Source: JAVBUP01 sp031555175 (GTDB lineage: Bacteria > Bacillota_I > Bacilli_A > Erysipelotrichales > Coprobacillaceae). Taken from it: a stretch of DNA of 10,505 nt. Shown here in pieces: positions 1-6,432 of this stretch. Position numbers and translations under genes: made by a program. Within the stretch, counting starts at the first letter, position 1. Every line of letters begins with the position of its first letter. The DNA lies in NCBI GenBank assembly GCA_031555175.1, contig JAVBUP010000047.1:1-10505 (forward strand), written 5' to 3'. The notes under the pieces were generated by a model. It saw nothing but the letters and a program-made list of their open reading frames with translations, did no database searches and was not told the DNA's origin.

Positions 1-56
1 TCTAATAAAATATCTATCTGGGCTTTCTTTTTATCATCTATTTGTTTATAATTCAT
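1..56 (-). CDS. 5' end of an unidentified gene, running off the left edge
   Basis: An open frame begins with ATG at 56-54 on the minus strand and reads 18 complete codons, starting MNYKQIDDKKKAQIDILL, before the window ends. A good Shine-Dalgarno (AAAAGGAG) lies 5 nt upstream of the ATG, which is the main reason to believe it. A possible -10 (TATAAT, 93-88 on the minus strand) precedes it without a clear -35. The gene lies downstream of ponA on the same strand, but the ponA terminator separates them. The product cannot be named from 18 residues. The pattern of a short basic N-terminus followed by a likely helix is compatible with the start of a DNA-binding or transposase protein (for example IS30-like), but that is only a weak resemblance. 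Confidence 0.55.
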   Translation of the reverse strand, partial: MNYKQIDDKKKAQIDILL

Positions 57-93
57 ATGAGCTCCTTTTCGTCGGGTGAGCTCTTTTATTATA
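57..93 (-). promoter_or_regulatory. Leader with -10 box and hairpin over the Shine-Dalgarno
   Basis: On the minus strand a TATAAT box (93-88) is followed by two copies of the palindrome GAGCTC, at 83-78 and 64-59. They can pair as a 6-bp stem whose 3' arm overlaps the end of the AAAAGGAG Shine-Dalgarno of the left-edge gene. No convincing -35 is present. A role in limiting translation is inference. Confidence 0.3.
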
Positions 94-95
94 TC

Positions 96-123
96 AAAAA
101 AACCACACCTCTGTGGTGCGGTT
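96..123 (-). terminator. Intrinsic terminator of the recU-ponA operon
   Basis: Read on the minus strand, the arms AACCGCACC and GGTGTGGTT form a 9-bp stem with one G-U pair around a 5-nt loop. The 3' arm runs straight into a T tract (seven T in a row, 102-96). This is a classic Rho-independent terminator about 50 nt after the ponA stop. On the plus strand the wobble becomes an A-C mismatch and no T tract follows, so it works only for the minus-strand operon. Confidence 0.85.
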
Positions 124-139
124 CAATTTTGAATTAAGG

Positions 140-161
140 AACGATGACTAATATCATCGTT
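140..161. other. Stem-loop between the ponA stop and its terminator
   Basis: AACGATGA and TCATCGTT form a perfect 8-bp stem around a 6-nt loop, starting 10 nt beyond the ponA stop. On the minus strand no T tract follows it, so it is not itself a terminator for ponA. On the plus strand it is followed by only two further T before A. It may stabilise the 3' end of the ponA mRNA; that role is inferred. Confidence 0.45.
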
Positions 162-171
162 TTAATCTAGA

Positions 172-2955
172 CTAAGTAATACTAATCGTATGTGTCTTAG
201 AATATGTTTTATTATTACTATCTACTAAATTTATTTTAATAGTATATTGAACCCCAACTTGCAAATCTGTAATATTGCAGTTTAAGCTATTATCTAAGAC
301 AAGATTAGTAATAGCGTTAGTTGAATTATTGGTAATTGTGGCAGTATATACATCGCCGTCAATATTACCAGTAATTGAAAGAACTAAACTTGTCTCTGAA
401 GTGGTAGTAGTTATTGGAACTCCAGCCAGACTAGAAAGCGAAGAGTTAATAGCTCTAGTTGGTGCATTTCCTGTGACATTTACACACACTTCATTACTCC
501 TAGTTGTTGTATGTTTTGAGTACACATAATATCCACATACTTGAGCATTAGTGCTAGAAACAGTAATTTCACCAGAATTAGTACTAAGTGTACCAGATGT
601 GATAGTAGCACCACTAGTCCTATCTTTTACGGTATATCCATATTGAACTGACCCCATGTAATTTCGCAATCCATCAATGTGATGCAGACTAATAGTTGTC
701 ATTTCAGTACCATTATAATAGTCAAAGTTGTATGTGTTAGAAACCGGCAATGTGTCAGATAAAGGGCTATATTCTGCATAGTTTAAAGTTACCTTACCAC
801 TATTATTGCTTATAGTAAAACTTGATAATTGATTTATGCTAGATGGTGTGATAACAGTTGTTGGCTGTGTTCCTTTTTTAAATAGTCCTGATGACACTTC
901 AATTGAAGAAGAATCAGGCAAGACATATGGATAAACACCAGTAACAAAACTAGATTGAATAACAGTCGCAGGTTGTTCAAATCTTGAAGTTCCTGTAAAT
1001 CCTTTATATAAAACATTCTTTAATGCTCCTGAATTCACCTTTAGGACTATTTGATTTTGGGCATCAGTTGGATAATATCCCTTAACTTTGGCATCCCAAT
1101 CATAGCCAATCCAAGTTGTCATAACATAATCAGGAGTACAAGAAACTACCCATCTATCTTTGTTAGAACCATCTGGTATTTTAAACTGAGCTCCTTCAGA
1201 CCCCCAGTTTGATGTTCCGGTTTTACCACCAACATCTACTCCAGCTACTTGGAAAGAGTCCATTGAATATCCTCTATCTACCACAGTAGTGAGTAATGAA
1301 GCAGTCATATAAGCAGCTTCAGAGGAGAATACTTGTTCAGGAATAAGTGAACTATCTACTTCAATTTCTTCTCCAGTATCAATAATTACGACTTTATCTA
1401 CTGTATGTCCTTCACTACGATATCCTTCATTGGCTATTGAAGTATAAGCAGAAGCAAGCTGTACTGGAGACAGACCAGTGCTCCACGCTCCGATTGCATA
1501 TAATCTATTCCAATCATTATCGGTAAACCCTAATTTTTTCATGTATTCTTTACAGGCAGCGTCACCAATTTTATTACATACTGCATCATAAGTGTAAAGA
1601 GCGGTAGTATTGCTTGAACGCCCAATAGCTGAAATCAGGTTAATATCTCCCCAAAACTCATTATATACATTTTTTACAGCATGTATGCTTCCATCAGCTT
1701 TCTGTGTAAACCATGGCTTATCGGTTACGGTATGTCCAGTTGACCACCCAAGTTCTTCAAACGCAGAGGCATAAGCTAGAATAGGCTTTAACGATGATCC
1801 AGGTTGTACAAACATTTCGGTTGCACGATTAACATATCCAGATCCCGTCGCATAGTCGCGTCCACCTGCTAATGCAATTATTCTACCAGTTTTAGATTCC
1901 ATGATTGTCGAGGCAATTTGCAGTTTATCATTTCCAAATGAAGCAACTTTTCCAGCTTGAACATCATCCATATATTTTTGAGCACTTATGTCCATATATG
2001 TATATATTTCCATTGGTACAACAGTTGGATCAAGTTTTGTCCTGTCTTTAACTTCTTTAATTACGGCATCAATATAAGCGCCGTATTGGACAGTCCCACT
2101 TACTTTTTTATCAGATGTTAGTAAATTTTCTAGTGGAATAGATTTGGCCGCTTCACATTCTTCTGATGTGATATATCCATGTCTAGCCATTAAATTTAGT
2201 ACAACATGTTGTCTTTGTGTAGCTAATTTTAAATTAACAAATGGATCATACACATTAGGAGAGTTTAACGCCCCAGCCAGCAACGCTGCTTCTGGCAGTG
2301 TTAATTCTGTAACTTCTTTTCCAAAATAATAATTTGATGCATTTTGAACACCAATAGCAGAGATGCTATTACCAAAATATATTTTATTTAAGTATAATTC
2401 AAGAATTTTTTCTTTACTTAAAGTACTTTCTGCTTGTAAAGCTAATACTACTTCTTGTATTTTTCGGGATATTTTCAATTCATCTCTAAAATATCCCTTT
2501 TTGATAACTTGTTGCGTAATTGTAGATCCGCCTTGATCAATTTTACCCTTAACTATATTAGTAACAAAAGCTTTTACAATACGAGGAACATCGAAACCAG
2601 GGTGTTCGAAGAAACGTGAGTCTTCTGTAGCTACAATTGCATCGACTAGAACTTGTGGAAAGTCTTCATATGGAACATTTGTTCTACTTTCAACATTCTT
2701 TTGATCCCCTGAACTATTTATATCAAATCCTAAACTAGCAATCAGTGTGCCATTAGCATCATAGATTCGCGAAGACTCTTGCGATTCCAACATTGAAAGT
2801 TCAAATGATGGAGTAGAGATTACAATATATCCTACATATACAAATACCGCAAAGCAAGCGATAGTGAATAAACTTAGTCCGCCAACCGCCAATTTATATA
2901 GTAATTTTTTTCCTTTGAATGCGTCCAAATCGAAATTAAGTTTTTTCTTTGCCAT
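172..2955 (-). CDS. ponA: Class A penicillin-binding protein 1 (bifunctional glycosyltransferase/transpeptidase)
   Basis: This enzyme polymerises lipid II into glycan strands and cross-links the stem peptides at the outer face of the membrane. A short basic cytoplasmic tail (residues 1-21) precedes one membrane anchor (about 22-47). The GT51 glycosyltransferase domain follows, with catalytic Glu111 in ATEDSRFFEHPG, GGSTITQQ (142-149), Glu168 in RKIQE and KILELYLN (183-190). The transpeptidase domain carries SxxK (S387-K390), SSN (447-449) and KTGT (578-581), all intact. About 255 further residues (670-927) are Ser/Thr/Asn-rich and beta-like, with a fibronectin/Ig-like look; this tail makes the protein long for the family. 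The ATG shares one base with the recU stop (TAATG), and AAAGGAGGT lies 8 nt upstream, so the two genes are coupled. The pairing recU-ponA is conserved in Bacilli. Possible disulfide pairs: C460/C468 and C807/C824. Confidence 0.95.
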   Translation of the reverse strand: MAKKKLNFDLDAFKGKKLLYKLAVGGLSLFTIACFAVFVYVGYIVISTPSFELSMLESQESSRIYDANGTLIASLGFDINSSGDQKNVESRTNVPYEDFPQVLVDAIVATEDSRFFEHPGFDVPRIVKAFVTNIVKGKIDQGGSTITQQVIKKGYFRDELKISRKIQEVVLALQAESTLSKEKILELYLNKIYFGNSISAIGVQNASNYYFGKEVTELTLPEAALLAGALNSPNVYDPFVNLKLATQRQHVVLNLMARHGYITSEECEAAKSIPLENLLTSDKKVSGTVQYGAYIDAVIKEVKDRTKLDPTVVPMEIYTYMDISAQKYMDDVQAGKVASFGNDKLQIASTIMESKTGRIIALAGGRDYATGSGYVNRATEMFVQPGSSLKPILAYASAFEELGWSTGHTVTDKPWFTQKADGSIHAVKNVYNEFWGDINLISAIGRSSNTTALYTYDAVCNKIGDAACKEYMKKLGFTDNDWNRLYAIGAWSTGLSPVQLASAYTSIANEGYRSEGHTVDKVVIIDTGEEIEVDSSLIPEQVFSSEAAYMTASLLTTVVDRGYSMDSFQVAGVDVGGKTGTSNWGSEGAQFKIPDGSNKDRWVVSCTPDYVMTTWIGYDWDAKVKGYYPTDAQNQIVLKVNSGALKNVLYKGFTGTSRFEQPATVIQSSFVTGVYPYVLPDSSSIEVSSGLFKKGTQPTTVITPSSINQLSSFTISNNSGKVTLNYAEYSPLSDTLPVSNTYNFDYYNGTEMTTISLHHIDGLRNYMGSVQYGYTVKDRTSGATITSGTLSTNSGEITVSSTNAQVCGYYVYSKHTTTRSNEVCVNVTGNAPTRAINSSLSSLAGVPITTTTSETSLVLSITGNIDGDVYTATITNNSTNAITNLVLDNSLNCNITDLQVGVQYTIKINLVDSNNKTYSKTHTISIT

Positions 2956-3548
2956 TAAAGATTACCTCCTTTAAAATATACCTTTTCAACTACCTCAATA
3001 TAATCAATTCTTGGTAGATATCCTTGAGGTATTAAGTAACCATGATTTTTTACTTCCTCATAGGTAATAGATTTTTTGCTACTATCTTGATAGAACATAA
3101 TCATGTCTTTTGCATCAAGCAAATATATCTCTTGATGTGCTGTGAAAGCAATAATTATGAATCCAATTCCACCATGATCGATTACTCTTTCAAGATGTTC
3201 AATTTGATGTTTATGTATTAAATTGAAATTAAAAGTTCTTTTGTTCCCAATTTCTTTCGCCTCGAAATCGATATATTTACCTTTGTAAATACCGTTATAA
3301 TCTGTTGTACTTGGAACTTTAAAATAAGCTTCAATAATTTTTGCAGCACTACGTACAGGATAGTCGACTTTCACTATTTGCACCGGAGTAGGCTTCTTGT
3401 ATATAACGCAGATATCATGTGCTAAGTAATACTCATTACTTGTATTAATATCAGCTTCGAGTGCCATACCGCGATGACGCGTATCTTTCTTGTTAGTAGT
3501 TTTTGTAACGTTTGTTTGAACTTGTTTTTTGTTTGGATAATTAACCAT
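2955..3548 (-). CDS. recU: Holliday junction resolvase RecU
   Basis: RecU cuts four-way DNA junctions during recombination and repair and supports chromosome segregation in Bacillota. At 197 residues it has the usual family length. The nuclease core is visible: GMALEADIN with Glu31, then TTDYNGIYKGKYIDFEAKE, supplying Asp83 and the ExK pair Glu96/Lys98, as in the family's metal-binding site. The N-terminal 25 residues are basic and probably flexible. The ATG at 3548 is preceded by AGGTGA about 4 nt upstream. The gene is first in a two-gene minus-strand operon and overlaps the ponA start by one base. A possible extended -10 lies 40-50 nt upstream. It is divergent from gpsB, as in B. subtilis, where recU-ponA and gpsB-rnpB are near neighbours. 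Confidence 0.95.
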   Translation of the reverse strand: MVNYPNKKQVQTNVTKTTNKKDTRHRGMALEADINTSNEYYLAHDICVIYKKPTPVQIVKVDYPVRSAAKIIEAYFKVPSTTDYNGIYKGKYIDFEAKEIGNKRTFNFNLIHKHQIEHLERVIDHGGIGFIIIAFTAHQEIYLLDAKDMIMFYQDSSKKSITYEEVKNHGYLIPQGYLPRIDYIEVVEKVYFKGGNL

Positions 3549-3588
3549 AGCTTCACCTATCTCTTATTATCATTAAATAGACATAACT

Positions 3589-3597
3589 ATTTTACCA
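3589..3597 (-). promoter_or_regulatory. Candidate extended -10 for recU-ponA
   Basis: TGGTAAAAT (3597-3589 on the minus strand) matches the extended -10 pattern TGnTAnAAT-like, with TAAAAT as the hexamer. It is 40-50 nt upstream of the recU ATG. No good -35 is seen at 16-18 nt. Confidence 0.35.
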
Positions 3598-3604
3598 CAA
3601 ACGC

Positions 3605-3641
3605 TTGCTTTTTGTTACTAAATTTGTGAAAATAGTATAGA
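3605..3641 (+). promoter_or_regulatory. Candidate promoter region for gpsB-rnpB
   Basis: Two overlapping readings are possible. TTGCTT (3605-3610) lies 17 nt before GAAAAT (3628-3633), which has a TG at -15/-14 and leaves a short leader with the Shine-Dalgarno. TTGTTA (3612-3617) lies 18 nt before TATAGA (3636-3641), but that would start RNA inside the Shine-Dalgarno. The first fits better; neither is strong. Confidence 0.35.
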
Positions 3642-3656
3642 ATAGGAGTTGGGCTT

Positions 3657-3989
3657 ATGAACAACAATAAATTGAATTTAGATGTTAATAGAATATTGGA
3701 AAAAGAATTCAGTGTTGATCTTAGAGGATATAATCCGCAAGAGGTTGATTCTTTCTTAGATGTTGTTGCAGAAGACTATGAATTATTCGCTAAAGTAATG
3801 GTTCAATCTTTACAAAAAATCAAGGAACTGGAGCAAGTGAATGAATCATTAAGAAAAACAATTCTTGATTTAGAGAAGAATGATGTGATAAATAAATATG
3901 AAGCAGAGCTTCTTGAATCAAAAGGAAGTACAGATATTTTAAAACGAGTTTCTGCATTAGAAAAGGAAGTATTTGGAAAACAAAGATAA
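3657..3989 (+). CDS. gpsB: Cell-division regulator GpsB (DivIVA-like)
   Basis: GpsB is a small coiled-coil hexamer on the inner membrane face that moves between the septum and side wall and docks class A PBPs. The N-terminal DivIVA-type domain is clear (FSVDLRGYNPQEVDSFLD, residues 18-35). The PBP-binding residues known from B. subtilis are present at the same numbers: Tyr25, Asp31 and Asp35. A coiled coil spans about 36-75. A linker leads to the trimerising C-terminus, whose DILKRVSALEKEVFG (93-107) is the family signature. At 110 residues it is slightly longer than B. subtilis GpsB. AGGAG sits 8 nt before the ATG. The stop codon touches the 5' end of rnpB, leaving no intergenic space. Confidence 0.95.
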   Translation: MNNNKLNLDVNRILEKEFSVDLRGYNPQEVDSFLDVVAEDYELFAKVMVQSLQKIKELEQVNESLRKTILDLEKNDVINKYEAELLESKGSTDILKRVSALEKEVFGKQR

Positions 3990-4320
3990 CTCACTTGGAC
4001 AATTGCTGCGTAAGTAGAGGAAAGTCCATGCTCGCACAAGCTGAGATGCTTGTAGTGTTTGTGCATAGCCAATAAATAAGCTATGGCAGGTGACGACTGA
4101 CGGCTGAACGATTACCTAAATCTTGAGACATGGTAAGAGTCTGTAAAAGTGCCACAGTGACGAAGCTTATAGGAAACTATAAGGTGGAACGAGGTAAACC
4201 CCACAAGCGAGAAACCCAAATTAGGTAGGGGAATCTTTTCAAGGGAATCAAACTAAGAAAAGGACACATTAGTGTAGATAAATGATTGTCAAAACAAAAC
4301 ATGGCTTATAGAGTGAGAGT
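3988..4320 (+). ncRNA. rnpB: RNase P RNA (B-type, trimmed)
   Basis: This is the catalytic RNA that removes 5' leaders from pre-tRNAs. Conserved blocks occur in order: GAGGAAAGTCC (4017-4027), AGTGCCACAGTGACGAAG (about 4148-4165), GGTAAACCCC (4193-4202), GCGAGAAACCCAAAT (4207-4221) and ACAAAACATGGCTTA (4294-4308). P1 pairs CTCACT (3990-3995) with AGTGAG (4312-4317), which sets both ends. P2 pairs GACAAT (3998-4003) with ATTGTC (4285-4290). P3 is only four base pairs, capped by a GTAA loop (4006-4017). Between the 3' strand of P2 and the ACAAAACATGG block, B. subtilis has the P19 hairpin; here there are only three nucleotides, so P19 is missing. The RNA is about 333 nt against about 400 in B. 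subtilis. Ends are good to a few bases. Confidence 0.95.
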
Positions 4321-4322
4321 CA

Positions 4323-4351
4323 AAAGGCAACAGTATTCTGTTGTCTTTTTT
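4323..4351 (+). terminator. Intrinsic terminator of rnpB
   Basis: AAAGGCAACAG (4323-4333) pairs with CTGTTGTCTTT (4338-4348), with one G-U pair and a TATT loop. The 3' arm merges into six T (4346-4351). It lies just beyond the P1 3' strand of the RNase P RNA. Confidence 0.9.
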
Positions 4352-4357
4352 ATTTTG

Positions 4358-4386
4358 TTGTTAAAATAGCGATTTTATGGTATATT
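4358..4386 (+). promoter_or_regulatory. Promoter of the rodZ-pgsA-cinA(-recA) operon
   Basis: TTGTTA (4358-4363) is followed after exactly 17 nt by TATATT (4381-4386), a good sigma-A-type match. Transcription would start near 4393, about 20 nt before the ATG at 4413. This excludes the in-frame upstream ATG at 4377 as a start. Confidence 0.65.
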
Positions 4387-4412
4387 TATCAATAGAAAAG
4401 GTGTGTGGTTCC

Positions 4413-5345
4413 ATGGATGAGTTAGCAATATTATTGAAATCTAAAAGAGAGAATATGGGTAGTTCTTTGCAAAAAATAAGTGAGAGTATCCGTATATCAT
4501 CACAAATACTTAAAGATATTGAAAACAATAACTTAGAAGCTTATCGCGGTGATGAGCAATATGTAAAAATGTATATTAGAAAATATGCATTATACTTAGG
4601 ACTTGATCCTGATTATTGTGTCTCATTATATATAAATGATAATAAATCTAGTTTAGATGATGTGGAAGATACAAAGCCAACATCTAGTAGCAGTTTAAAA
4701 TCTAGTTTTAATAAAAAAAATAATCCAAGAGTTTATACGAAATCAAGTATTGATAAATATATCAAGATCGCTTTAGTGATAGTTCTAACGATTGCATCAA
4801 TTGCAGCAATATGGTTTGCATTTGACAAATTTGTAATAAACCGTGAGACTGGATTTACAGATGATAAAAATCCGATTATTGATGGTGAAATAAATGATCC
4901 CGATCCTACTGAAGATCCAGTTGATGATCCTGATAAAACAGGAGAAGATGAGGAACCAACTGGTGAAGACGAGACTCCTGTTAATACAGAAGTTAAGGTA
5001 AATAGAATAGGGGATTATTCTTTTGAGGTAATAATACCAGCTAATTTGAAAACACTTAATTTTAGTGGCAATTTTGCAGATAGGACTTGGGTAGAAGCAT
5101 ATATTAATGGATGGGGAAATATTGAAGGATGGACAAATAAATTTGTCAAAGTTGATGAATCACAACCTAAGATGCTAGATGTAAATCTTGACACAAGTAC
5201 ACTTGGATCGATTAGAATGATTGTTACTACTGGACATGACATGACATTAAGTTTCTCTGGGGTGGAAGTACCACTTACTGAAGTAGAAAAGCAAGCAACA
5301 AGGTTAGTATTTAATTTTGATATAAAAGTTGAAGGAGTACAATAA
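4413..5345 (+). CDS. rodZ: RodZ-like membrane protein (HTH, one membrane span)
   Basis: RodZ-type proteins link the MreB cytoskeleton to the side-wall synthesis machinery. The N-terminal HTH_25-type domain (residues 1-75) shows the typical LKSKRENMGSSLQKISESI and, near its end, the family hallmark QYVKMYIRKYALYLGLDPD. A basic Ser-rich linker leads to one transmembrane helix (about 117-137). The outer part begins with an acidic Asp/Glu/Pro-rich linker (about 158-191, with GEDE twice) and ends in a beta-rich domain (about 192-310) placed like DUF4115 (W226, VEAYINGW). I chose ATG 4413, not the in-frame ATG 4377: AAAGGTG lies 9 nt upstream and the promoter's predicted start site lies between the two ATGs. 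The product is 310 residues. It heads the operon, as ymfM does before pgsA in B. subtilis; the stop overlaps the pgsA ATG (TAATG). Confidence 0.88.
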   Translation: MDELAILLKSKRENMGSSLQKISESIRISSQILKDIENNNLEAYRGDEQYVKMYIRKYALYLGLDPDYCVSLYINDNKSSLDDVEDTKPTSSSSLKSSFNKKNNPRVYTKSSIDKYIKIALVIVLTIASIAAIWFAFDKFVINRETGFTDDKNPIIDGEINDPDPTEDPVDDPDKTGEDEEPTGEDETPVNTEVKVNRIGDYSFEVIIPANLKTLNFSGNFADRTWVEAYINGWGNIEGWTNKFVKVDESQPKMLDVNLDTSTLGSIRMIVTTGHDMTLSFSGVEVPLTEVEKQATRLVFNFDIKVEGVQ

Positions 5346-5938
5346 TGAACTTACCAAATAAATTAACATTATTTAGAATCTTTTTAGTCCCAATAATTAT
5401 ATTTTTATACTTATTCCCTTTTTATCAATTTGGAATTAATTTACCGATATTTTATATAAATGGGTTAGCTTTGCCATTAATTAATATTATTGTTGTAGTA
5501 TTATTTATCATTGCGTCAGTAACAGATTATATTGATGGATATTTAGCTAGAAAATATGATTTAATTACAACTTTTGGTAAATTTATGGACCCAATAGCTG
5601 ATAAACTATTAGTTAATTCGTTGATAATTTTATTATCTACTTCTGGTAGCATTCCTCCAATTGTTGCGATTGTTATGATTTGTCGTGATATTATGGTTGA
5701 TGGCATTAGAATGTTAGCCAGCCAAAGTAATACGGTATTGGCTGCAAGTTATTTAGGAAAAGCAAAAACAGCGACACAAATGGTGGCGATAGTTATGGTA
5801 TTATTAAATAATATGCCTTTTGAGTTTATGAATATCCCTGCATCAAGTTTATTAATATATTTAGCTACTGCTATTTCATTTGTATCTGGTGTAGATTATT
5901 TTATGAAAAATAAATCTGTTATTTTTGAGAGTAAATAA
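5345..5938 (+). CDS. pgsA: CDP-diacylglycerol-glycerol-3-phosphate 3-phosphatidyltransferase
   Basis: PgsA makes phosphatidylglycerophosphate from CDP-diacylglycerol and glycerol-3-phosphate, the committed step to phosphatidylglycerol and cardiolipin. It is an integral membrane enzyme; several hydrophobic helices are visible (about 8-28, 43-60, 89-112, 145-156 and 165-183). The CDP-alcohol phosphatidyltransferase motif is complete: Asp61, Asp64-Gly65, Ala68-Arg69, Gly78, Asp82 and Asp86, with the standard spacing D-x2-DG-x2-AR-x8-G-x3-D-x3-D. The N-terminal LPNKLTLFRIFLVP is typical of PgsA rather than of phosphatidylserine or cardiolipin synthases. At 197 residues it is of normal length. AAGGAG lies upstream of the ATG, and one-base TAATG overlaps join it to rodZ and to cinA. 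The gene order rodZ-pgsA-cinA-recA matches Bacilli. Confidence 0.95.
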   Translation: MNLPNKLTLFRIFLVPIIIFLYLFPFYQFGINLPIFYINGLALPLINIIVVVLFIIASVTDYIDGYLARKYDLITTFGKFMDPIADKLLVNSLIILLSTSGSIPPIVAIVMICRDIMVDGIRMLASQSNTVLAASYLGKAKTATQMVAIVMVLLNNMPFEFMNIPASSLLIYLATAISFVSGVDYFMKNKSVIFESK

Positions 5939-6402
5939 TGCAAGAATTAGTAGACTTATTAATTGCCAGACATTTGACAATCTCTAGTTGTGAGAGTTTT
6001 ACAGTTGGAATGTTTGCTAGTCAATTGGGTGAAGTGCCAGGAGTATCGAAAACATATAAAGGGAGTTTGGTTACTTATCAAAATGACACAAAAGCTACTT
6101 TACTTGATATTCCATTAGAACGAATTGAACAATTTGGAGTTGTAAGTAGACAAATTGCTTATGATATGGTTGCTAAATGCCAAAAAATACTTGGAACAGA
6201 TGTTTGTGCTTCTTTTACAGGTAACGCTGGGCCTGGAGTGATGGAAGGCAAACCAAAAGGATTGGTTTATATAGGAATTGCTATTAATGAAGATATTGAG
6301 GTTTTTGAGTTATTAATCGATGGCGATAGAGAAGTTGTGAAAAACAAAGCTATTTATTATGCTAAAGAAAAAATAATTGAAAAAATAAGAAATATTGAAT
6401 AA
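5938..6402 (+). CDS. cinA: CinA C-terminal domain protein (nicotinamide-nucleotide amidohydrolase, PncC-type)
   Basis: Proteins of this domain deamidate nicotinamide mononucleotide to nicotinate mononucleotide in NAD recycling. The family pattern is clear: SSCESFTVG with Ser20 (usually ESCTGG), EVPGVS, SLVTYQNDTK with Tyr47 and Lys52, FGVVS, and TGNAGPG followed by KPKGLVYIG (106-114). At 154 residues only the amidase domain is present; the N-terminal MoCF-like domain of full-length CinA (over 400 residues in B. subtilis) is absent. There is no remnant of it, since the ATG overlaps the pgsA stop. The Shine-Dalgarno is weak (GAGAG), so translation probably depends on coupling. The active-site loop differs from the consensus (Phe for Cys, Val for Gly), so full activity is not certain. 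Its place before recA supports the cinA name. Confidence 0.88.
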   Translation: MQELVDLLIARHLTISSCESFTVGMFASQLGEVPGVSKTYKGSLVTYQNDTKATLLDIPLERIEQFGVVSRQIAYDMVAKCQKILGTDVCASFTGNAGPGVMEGKPKGLVYIGIAINEDIEVFELLIDGDREVVKNKAIYYAKEKIIEKIRNIE

Positions 6403-6432
6403 AAAAGACTATATTATGATAGGAGGATAAAT

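Noticed and set aside
275..529. Plus-strand open frame of 84 codons inside ponA
   Set aside because: Antisense shadow of the ponA 3' region; no Shine-Dalgarno and low-complexity hydrophobic content.
3803..4072. Minus-strand open frame across gpsB and rnpB
   Set aside because: Overlaps a clear protein gene and the RNase P RNA; no ribosome binding site or family resemblance.
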